From positions 549 through 32,290 of IMG/VR virus record IMGVR_UViG_3300030109_002938: a DNA stretch of 31,742 nt. One strand, 5' to 3'. The notes beneath the pieces are model-generated. The model was not told the origin of the DNA. It saw only the letters and a program-made list of their open reading frames with translations, and searched no databases. Below are positions 14,818-23,800 of this stretch, piece after piece. Within the stretch, counting starts at the first letter, position 1, and the number at the start of each line of letters is the position of its first letter. A program made the position numbers and the translations under genes. The DNA is from a virus.

Positions 14818-14833
14818 GAAAGAGGGAGACTCA

Positions 14834-17692
14834 ATGGAACCAGAAGAGTTCTTATCGGCAGTCCTACCTTCATCGGGACTGTACTGCGTTTGTGAATTTA
14901 CTACAAAGAACCGGAATCATTTCTTCTCGAAGACTACGAAAGAGATGGTGCAAAATTCAGACAACTTAGTACAACAAAATATAGATTCTTACTTTGCTCT
15001 AGCGTCATTCAAAAGTAAACGACGTACTCAGGAGCAGGTTGTAGCACAGAAATCTTTATTTGTGGATCTTGATGTAGATAGTGGCAAGCCTGACAAAGCA
15101 TATGCTACGAAGAAGGAAGCAGAGAAAGACTTTAAAAACTTTATGAAGACTACAGGGTTAGAAAAGTTTGGGCAACCTATCGTTGTTTCTTCGGGGGGTG
15201 GGTATCACATATACTGGCCGTTTGAATCAGAAGTTTTTGATGTGGCTACTAGGTGGGTAGCGTTTACTGAAAACTTTAAACGTCTATGTAAGCAAGAAAA
15301 TTTAAAGATTGACATGGCAGTTACGTCTGACTCAGCTCGTATACTACGTGTGCCGGGGACTAACAACTTTAAACTTGGGGTGGATAAACCTAGACCAGTA
15401 AAAATTCTTAAAGCTAGTAATGATCGGTTTAACTTTGAAGAGTTAGAGCAGTGGGTATCTAGTAAGGTGGTTACTAAATGGCAGGCTCCACAACAAAAAG
15501 TTAACGGCACATCTTCTGAAAGAGTTAAAGAGTTGATTGAAACTACGGAAACAGTTTTTAAAACAATCATTGATAAGTCAATGAAAGATAGTGGCTGTGG
15601 ACAATTAAGATACTTTATTGAGAACGCCCATGAACAAAACATGGAGCCGTTATGGAGAGCGATGCTGTCATTAGCTCAGCCATGTGTTGATGCAGATGAG
15701 CAGACTATGTGGTTGACTAAGCTACATCCGTATGAGCCAGAGAGAATGCACGAGAAGTTAGCGCAGATTAAAGGCCCGTACTCCTGTGTAAAGATTGATA
15801 GTGCGAACCCCGGTGTCTGTGATAAGTGTAAACATGTATCAAAGATTACTAATCCTTTAATTCTAGGCAGACGTGCTAAGACATCTACGAAACAAATAGA
15901 AGTAGTTGTAGAAAAAAATCCTACTGCCCCTGTTAAACGCCCTGTACCTCCACGTCCTTTCTCATATGGTGCAAAGGGTGGAGTTTATATGGATAAAGAA
16001 TTAGTAGACTCTGATGGCACTAAGACAACTCAACAGATAATGATCTTGTCGTATGACTTATTCGTAGTAGATATTCTTCAACATGAATCAGAACACATAG
16101 TTCATATGATTGCAGCTAGACCAGAGGGAAGTGTGGCAGTTACGCTACCGCAACGTGCGGTTGTTTCTAAAGATGAAACAGTAAAAGTGTTGGCACAACA
16201 AAACATCATTGCATCCTACGGACAGGGCAATGATAAAAACTTATTTGCTTATGTTCGTGCGTGTGTAGAAGAAGCATCAGTGCAACGAGGTGCAGTAAAA
16301 GTGCCGTCTAGTTATGGGTGGCAGGATAATAACTCGTTTGTTTTTAATGAGCAGATATATACAGCTAGTCGGCCAGACCCTAGACATGTACCCATGCGAG
16401 GGCTACACAACTTAAACTCAGCTTGTTCTCCTGCAGGTAGCCTAGACAAGTGGGTATCTATAGTGAACATGATAAAAGCAAAAGAATTATATGGGGTGTT
16501 ATGTATGTCACTCATAGGCTTTGGCTCTCCTCTTATGAGATTCACAGGCTTTGATGGGATCACATGGCACTTAGGATCAAGTGCTTCTGGAACTGGTAAG
16601 ACTTTAGCTCTTGAACTAGCATCCTCAGTATGGGGGCATCCTACTAGGTATAGGGTGGGTAAGAATACATCAGACGTAGCTATGCAGCAGCGTCTAGGTT
16701 TACTAAATAGTTTGCCACTTATATCAGATGAGATAACAAGTAAGAATAGAAAAGACTTTGAGTGGTTTCCTGCGTTTGTGTTTGATATGGCAGAGGGTCA
16801 AGGTAAACAACGAATGGAGGCAGGGGCTAACAAAGAACGAGAGAACACAACCTTCTGGGAATCAATGGCGCTACTGTCTTCTAACACACACGTTACAGAT
16901 TACTTATCAGGCGCTCGTAAGCACTCATCTCAAGGAGAAATACTGCGAGTCTTAGAGTGGAAACCTACAGAAAAAATATCATGGGCTGAGGGAGAAACAG
17001 ATCAGATATCAGCACTTAAATCTAACTATGGTGTTGCAGGACATAAGTTTGCTGCATGGCTAGTTAATAATATGGATACGGCAAAGAGTATAGTAGCAAA
17101 AGTTAAGGACAAATTAAAAGTAGAGTTTGAGTTTTCAGATGATGAACGCTACTGGTTGGCAGGGTGTAGTGCATTAGTAGCAGGGGGCATACTAGCAGGC
17201 AGTAAACATGCAGGCATAATTGATTACCCGATACAAGGCATAGTTGAGATACTGAAAAGCATAATCACAGAATCTCGTAAAGCTGTTAAAGATAATGTAC
17301 GTACTGCAGATGATGTATTGAATACTTATATTAGAGAATACTATGGTAAGTTTGTCATCGTTAGAAAGAGCGATAACAATCTTGTATCTTCATTTGGTAG
17401 TGATGGTGTAATAGATCAGACTATAACTCGTAGTGAGATCTTTGGTAGGGTAGAGCATGGCATGTCACCGGGGTATATAGATTTTTATTTAGAAGAACAA
17501 CTGCTAAAGAAGTATTGTTCTAGTATGAGCTTTGGATACTCTGACTTTAAGAATCAAATTGAAAAGAAGTATCGAGTGTCGTACAAGAAAAAAGATATGT
17601 TAGCAAAAACAAAGGGGCCAACCATGCGTGTGAACGCAATGCAGATATCCAGAAAGGAAGATGAAGATTCAATACCCGTGGAAGAAACTTAA
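14834..17692 (+). CDS. Primase-helicase: AEP primase fused to DUF927-like helicase
   Basis: A 952-aa protein. The N-terminal 200 residues hold an archaeo-eukaryotic primase core: D78-L-D80 (LFVDLDVD), SSGGGYHIYW with His125, then ARILRVPGTNNFK. A linker carries a cysteine cluster at C318, C329 and C332, possibly zinc-binding. From about 375 a DUF927-like region leads to a Walker A at 581-590 (SGTGKT at the end), LPLISDE at 627-633 as Walker B, and SSNTHV as a sensor-like segment. Such fusions prime and unwind DNA at phage forks. AAGAAAGAGGGAGA precedes ATG 14834. It overlaps a 59-aa gene by 32 nt. Confidence 0.88.
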   Translation: MEPEEFLSAVLPSSGLYCVCEFTTKNRNHFFSKTTKEMVQNSDNLVQQNIDSYFALASFKSKRRTQEQVVAQKSLFVDLDVDSGKPDKAYATKKEAEKDFKNFMKTTGLEKFGQPIVVSSGGGYHIYWPFESEVFDVATRWVAFTENFKRLCKQENLKIDMAVTSDSARILRVPGTNNFKLGVDKPRPVKILKASNDRFNFEELEQWVSSKVVTKWQAPQQKVNGTSSERVKELIETTETVFKTIIDKSMKDSGCGQLRYFIENAHEQNMEPLWRAMLSLAQPCVDADEQTMWLTKLHPYEPERMHEKLAQIKGPYSCVKIDSANPGVCDKCKHVSKITNPLILGRRAKTSTKQIEVVVEKNPTAPVKRPVPPRPFSYGAKGGVYMDKELVDSDGTKTTQQIMILSYDLFVVDILQHESEHIVHMIAARPEGSVAVTLPQRAVVSKDETVKVLAQQNIIASYGQGNDKNLFAYVRACVEEASVQRGAVKVPSSYGWQDNNSFVFNEQIYTASRPDPRHVPMRGLHNLNSACSPAGSLDKWVSIVNMIKAKELYGVLCMSLIGFGSPLMRFTGFDGITWHLGSSASGTGKTLALELASSVWGHPTRYRVGKNTSDVAMQQRLGLLNSLPLISDEITSKNRKDFEWFPAFVFDMAEGQGKQRMEAGANKERENTTFWESMALLSSNTHVTDYLSGARKHSSQGEILRVLEWKPTEKISWAEGETDQISALKSNYGVAGHKFAAWLVNNMDTAKSIVAKVKDKLKVEFEFSDDERYWLAGCSALVAGGILAGSKHAGIIDYPIQGIVEILKSIITESRKAVKDNVRTADDVLNTYIREYYGKFVIVRKSDNNLVSSFGSDGVIDQTITRSEIFGRVEHGMSPGYIDFYLEEQLLKKYCSSMSFGYSDFKNQIEKKYRVSYKKKDMLAKTKGPTMRVNAMQISRKEDEDSIPVEET

Positions 17693-17840
17693 AAAGGGAC
17701 AAGGATTTTTTGTCCCCTGTTTAGATACGCAAAAGATTTATGAGGAGGGATTAAAAGAGGCTATATCTCAAAAAGTATTAGATGCTAAAGCTATCATAGG
17801 AATTAAGCAGCAACGGCTGGGCGTTCTATTCTTTGTTTAA
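17661..17840 (+). CDS. 59-aa phage protein with KGQGFFVPC core
   Basis: The frame runs from ATG 17661, inside the end of the primase-helicase gene, to TAA 17838-17840. The product begins MKIQYPWKKLKKGQGFFVPC, continues with a helix (EEGLKEAISQKVLDAKAIIG) and ends RLGVLFFV. This layout (W-K-L-KGQGFFVPCLD, helix, GVLFxx) is one I recall from short uncharacterised proteins of many marine phages, so I take it as a real gene. AAAGGA lies only 2-3 nt before the start, but overlap with the upstream gene could give coupling. Its last 38 nt are antisense to the giant gene. The - strand terminator lies within it. Confidence 0.75.
   Translation: MKIQYPWKKLKKGQGFFVPCLDTQKIYEEGLKEAISQKVLDAKAIIGIKQQRLGVLFFV
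17691..17716 (-). terminator. Intrinsic terminator for the late (-) operon
   Basis: Read on the - strand, GGGACAA (17716-17710), loop AAAATCC, TTGTCCC (17702-17696), then five T residues (17695-17691). The stem has 7 perfect base pairs plus a G-T pair. It lies about 87 nt beyond the stop of the giant - strand gene. On the + strand the T-run is missing after the stem, so it is directional. It sits within the + strand 59-aa gene. Confidence 0.7.
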
Positions 17841-20800
17841 GTTCTTTAAATTTTTTTGATATATCAATTCTTAATTGTTTAAGTCTTTTTATTTCTTCTC
17901 TTTTTTCATCTGCTGTTAAATCTTTACTACCTCGAACAAATGCTTCTCTGTTATTTATTTTACCCATAGTACGCACGTATCTACCTGATGCAGTGCTTAA
18001 CTGAATACGTGATAAGTTTTTCTGCAAATATTTTTTTGCCTGTTCTGGTTGATTGTTTTTTATAAAGTTATTGTATGTTTTCTTTGCGCTTGTAGCATCA
18101 GCAACTGTTTCATATGCTTGGCTAATTAAATACCCTGAGTCTGTAGGTTGAAAAAAACTTTTTACTAGAGGTACATCTGTGATATCGAACGATGGCTGCT
18201 CAACACTTTCTCCTGTAGGCATGGCTTTAAATCCAAGTGCATCTGGAATACTAAGTAAAGCTAACCCCAAAGAACCTGTGTAGCCACGCACTATATACTC
18301 TGCTTTTAAAGGAGATATACCAGCGTAGCCTAGTGTTTTTAATAATTCTGGGGTGCTTGATTTGTATTGAGCTATTGGGTCTGTGCCAGAAAATCTACCT
18401 CCTACAACAGGAGCATCTAAAAAGAAAGAATAATTAGATTGAGCTTCTATCACAGGTTTTAAAGTTAAAGGTATATCTCCCGGAACACTACGAACCGCCA
18501 TCTTACCTATGTCTTTTAAAATACTAGAGGCTTTATCATCACTAGCCATTAAACGAACAAGTCCTTCAGGAATAGCTTTAAATATTATGCCTAACTCAAA
18601 AGGTATTGGTACTTTAAAAGGCTTTTCCATACCGGGTACTGGCACAAACCAATTACCAAACCTTTGATACGGCTGTGCATTTTCATAAGTCTCATCATCA
18701 TCCCACGCAAGAGCGTAAGCTACAGTAATACCAGCTAATAAAGCTCCACGTTTTAATAATTTAGATGCAATTTTTAACTTATCTTGGAAAGGCATAGTGC
18801 CTTTCATTGCCCTATAAGTTACATCAAGACCTTGAATGTTTGCTGAAAGAAAAGGAATCATGGCATTTAAAAACATTACACTGGGAGAAACACCTCGCCT
18901 AGTAAAATTCATAAGTTCTAAAGATGCTAACTCAGCTTCACGTTTAGATAGCCCTTGTTTAATAAACGAATTGTAGTTGTCTGCGCGTGTTGCTATATCG
19001 CCCGATACAGCAAGAGCATCTAAGTTAGCTGCTATCATATGCCAACCCGGTTTGCCTGAAGCTATCCCAGAAAATATTTTTTTAACATCTCTAGGAGAAC
19101 CAGAGAATACTTGACCGCCACCAACTCCTGCGGCACGAAGTTCTTTTGCAGCGTCGCTTTCTCCTTTAGCCATTTTACCTAATGTTTTAAACGCTCCTAG
19201 TATGGGTACAGTATTACCTCCACTTGTGAAACTAGCAATCACAGAGTCTCTAAATATCTGACGTAGTGCATAGTCAGGAGAACGAGTAATAAAAGATCTA
19301 AAGATATTTGTAGGAATACTAAACACGTTCATTATTCCGGGCAGTGTAGTTTGTATGCCGTCTAATCCTTTAACTAATAAATCAGCAGGCATATCTTTAA
19401 ATGCTTCTACATTCTCTGGAGTAATTTCCCACGTTGTTTCTTTACCATTTTCTTTTGCGGTAATTGTAGTAGGCTTTTTCTTAACTGCTTCACTAGAAGA
19501 AACTTTCTTTGCTATGCCCAAACCTTCTAGTGTTAAAGCTACGTTTCTTGTAGCTATGTTACGTAACGCAAGATCCATTATTATCTGCGTATTTTGTAAT
19601 GCAGTTTCTGTAATGTCTCGTGCGAGTGGCTGTTGATTCTTTAAGTCTTCTGGTAAACCAATTAACTCTTTAAGCTCTGGCTGTTTAGATAAGTTACCAA
19701 TCCTAAGAACTTCTTCTCCATCAATAACTAAATCAACTATTCCATCTTTTCTAGGACGGTACGCTGGGATATAATCTTTTCTTCGTTTTAATTCTTTTGC
19801 TTTATTTGCATCAATATACCCTGTATCTGCAAGCAAATTAATTAAGTCATTGTTGTATTCGTTGTAATATTTTCTAGCTTCTTGAAATGCTTTATTGTTA
19901 CGGCCAGCCTGCTGTACAGCATCTCTTTGTGCTTTAGAAATTTTATCTAAGCCTAGCTTTCTTACTCCATCAGGAATAGATTCAGCTCTTTCTATTAGCA
20001 TGTACCCAGTAAATGCTTTCGTTGCATTAGCATCTTTAAACTTTGCTCTACCAAGAGCTTCTGCAACTTTTTTTATAGAAGATGTTTCTTTTTTTATGTC
20101 TCTACCAATGCTAACTTCCCCAGTTTTAGGGTCTTTTATAACTTGTGCTACCCCAGTGGTAGCAGCTTCAGCAACTAGACTTTGGCGTTGGTCATACTTT
20201 CTTATAAAATAAGTTAAATTAGTAGCTTCTATTGCATCTAATAATGGATTGCCAAATTTATCTTTTAATGTTTGTCCGGTTATTTTAATTCTTTCTAAGA
20301 TATCAGCTCTATCAATAAACTGCGTTCTAAAATTAAGACCTTCCCAGTTTGCAGTTAATTTTTCATATTGTGATGTAGGCTTTTCAATTATCTTATCTAT
20401 TACTTCCATAACATTAATGTTTGGCGTAGTAAATTCTGGCACAGTCGCTGCGGTAGATAAGGAAATTGTGCCGTCTTCATTGCGGTAGGTGTATGCTTTA
20501 CCTTGTTTAAAGTTTTTCTCAGCTTGACGCATTAAGAAAAATAATTCATCTGTAGATATTTTTGGTAGTGAAATAAAACCAAAGTTTTTTACTAAAGTAT
20601 TTCTAAACATGTAGACCATATCTTGTAAAAACTTTTTAACTTTACTAGCAAATGTTTTTGTAACAGGTTTATCTAGTTTTTGTGCAGTATAAGCAATGAC
20701 TTCACGAAGAGCTTTCAGTTGTGCTAGTCGTACAACTTCTTTACTAGATAATGTACCTTCTTCTAGGCCACGTTGTGTAGAACTAAGGCTTTCTAAGAAT

Positions 20801-23800
20801 GCTTGTTGTGCTTCTTTCTCTACCCCAAGTTCTTTAGCTAATTCAAATACAGCAGGATTATCTTTTGTAGCAGGGTAAGATTTTTCAACACGTTTAAGTA
20901 ACTTATCCATGCCATCTTTACCAAGCATTCCTTCAAACGTGTAGTGTCCTATTAACTCATGGGCTAGTGTAATCTCTAAGTCTTCTATACTTTCGTGATG
21001 ACTAGTAATTACAAACACTGTGCCGTCAGGCATCACTCCACCTTTTACTCTATTAGCATGGGCGCTCATGTTTTGAAATGCTAAGTTGTCAAGTATCTCG
21101 TTTGGTAGTTGAGTTACATCTTCATAAGTAATAAGTTTAATGCCCATCTTTTTAGTTTTAGCTTGCATGTCTTTTAAAAGAGGTGCGGCTTCAGTAAATT
21201 TTACTGTTCCTAAGTTGACTGCCCCAATTCTATATAAAATATCTCCTGCAGCAGCATCTTTTATTTTAGAAGGAATGTTATCATCAGCTTCGTAATACTC
21301 ATTGTTGTAATTTGGATCATAGCCTTTTAATAATTCATCTTCTTTTTCTTTAGCTTTTTTCTGTCCTTCTACATATTTATCGAAGTTAAAGCCTATATTA
21401 TTTTGATGTGTTTTTGCAGCCAAGTAATTATCTTGTGCATTTTTTAATTTTGCTTGAGCATCTGATAACTGACGAGGAGTTGTATCAGCAGCTTTCTCTA
21501 ATTTAATTACTTCAGCTTTAGAATCTGCAACAATGTCTTCTAACTCAACAACTTCTTGTGTAGCTTCTTTATATAAAGTTTGTTTATCTTCAACAGGTAT
21601 GTCTTCAGTAAGTGTTCTTACATTAGTAGCATGAACTTTAGCTTGACTGTACAAGTCCGTTGGGCTTGTTGAAAGCTCTGTTATTGTACGTCTACGAATT
21701 TTTTTAGTATCCCCAGTTTCTTTTAGAATTTTTTCAAAATTATCAATAATTTGTTTTTCTGTTTCTATATCTTTTTTAATATTTTCTTTTGCTTTTTTTG
21801 ATAATTCCGCAACTTTTAAAGAATCCTCAAGCTCTGTAAGAATAGCTTTACGATTTTCTAAAATGCTTTCATCAAAACTACCAAAACTTTGTGCGTTGTT
21901 TCTACTTTTTGCAACGTCTTTTACAGCAATTTCGTAATTAGTTACCATAGCTCGTGCCTTTAGTAACTTACCTTTAAAAGAACTAATCGAGGCTTTTAAA
22001 CTTACTTTATCTTTTTCAGACATCTTAACGGTTGTGTCTGCTATTTTCCCTTTTTTAACTCCTTCTCTTAACTCTTCTTCTTTTTTAGCAATTATATTTT
22101 CATATCTAGGAATGGATGTTATTTTTTGTTTTTGTATCTTTTCTTCTAAAGGGGTTGCGATTGGTTGCGCTGGGTCTATAACTCTAGTTTCTACTCTAAC
22201 TCCCGGTAAATCTAAACCTGTTTGCTGTTTAGCTTTTGCATCTATATCAACCTTTGGCAGTTTTGCAAGTTCACTTTGTGTTTTATTAAGTTGTTTTTGT
22301 ACAAAGTCTCGTAGAGTTTCAGTTTGTTTGTTTCTAAACTCAAGAGTTTTTTGAGTTTGTTCAGCAGCTTTTATTTTTGTTGGAATTTCTTTTAATAAAA
22401 TAGTTAGTACTTTTTTGTACTCAGCCTTTGGCTTTTGTGTAATAGCAGTTTTTATAGTTTTTATGTCTGTTTTTAAATCATTAAGTTGTTTTTTAGCAAG
22501 CGCTGCATCTTTTTCAATAGCTGCTTTATTAGTAAAATCAAATATAGTATTTTTGTTTTCAAACTCTTCAAGCAATCTTACGCCTGAAACTTCTTTTGAT
22601 GTTTTTAAAACTCCTTTTGCTTGTAATTTTTTTAATTGATTAATTAATATTTTTTCTCTTCTATTTAATATAGCGTCATTTTTTTTAGCAATCTTTTCAT
22701 CAGGATTTCTTGGAGCAGCACGGTCATTTTTTAAAGAGTTAAAAGACTCTGAAAGCTCTACAACATTTTCTCTATTTAAAGCTGTTAAATTATTTTGAGC
22801 TTCATTTATTTTTCTAAGGTTTTCTAATCCTTTTTCTAACCGATTATTAAAAGGTTCAAGTTTCTTTTCTAATGTTTTTATTTCATCAATTAATTTTTCT
22901 TGTTTTTCTTTTAATGGTTTTGTTCGACTAATATCTGCAGATGGAAGATCTTTAATTTCTTCAAGTTTATTTTCTAAATTTTCAAGTTTTGTTTGTTCAG
23001 ACTTAATGTTAGTTTTAAACTCTTTTATATTTTTTCTTATGTCTGGTAATCTTTTAGAATCTATAGCAGAATCTTTTTTTGCTTCTTCAAGAATTTTTAA
23101 ACGCTCTTTTAAATTATTAATGTTAGTTTTAACTGTTTCTATATCTATAGGAACTAAAACTTCTTTTTGAGTTGTTTCTATTTGTTTATTTAAGTTGTTT
23201 AATCTCTTAGTTAATCTGGTTTTATCACTTTGTGTTTTTGCAGTTTTTAATTTTTCTTCTATCGCAGATTTTTCGTCTGTTAGTTTTTTTACTTTAATGT
23301 TTACTTTTGCACTAACAGAGTTAGCTCTTGTTGTAATGTTTTTTATATCTTCTTTAACATCTTTTAATTCTGTTTTTAAGTTATTAAGATTATCTCGTAA
23401 AGTATCTTCTTTTTTTCGTTCTCTAACTGGGGCAACATCTTTAGGTGGAAGCTTTACTTCTAGCTCTGGCTCAGGCTTAATACCTTTACTAGCTTCTATT
23501 GTTTTTAAATTATCTTGACGTAGATTTTCTATTTCTTTAAAAAGACTGTAGACTTTTTTATCTGTAGGCATTACTCCTGTAGGCACATCAGTAATTCTAT
23601 TAAGTAAATTATCAAAAGAAACTTTTAATTTTATGCGTAGTTGATTTTCTTCTAACTCAGTAAGAGGCTGCTGTTTTGTAGCATTTCTATAAGCGTTTAC
23701 TTCTTTAACAGCATTTTCTAAATAAGTTAATGTTGCTTCATTAGCATCTTTAATAATCGTAGCTTTTAAACTCTTTGCTTTTGATGGATCTCTTTCACTT

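Noticed and set aside
17696-17716. The same hairpin as a + strand terminator
   Set aside because: On the + strand the stem is followed by CTGTTTAG with no T-run, and a + strand gene runs through it; it fits only the - strand.
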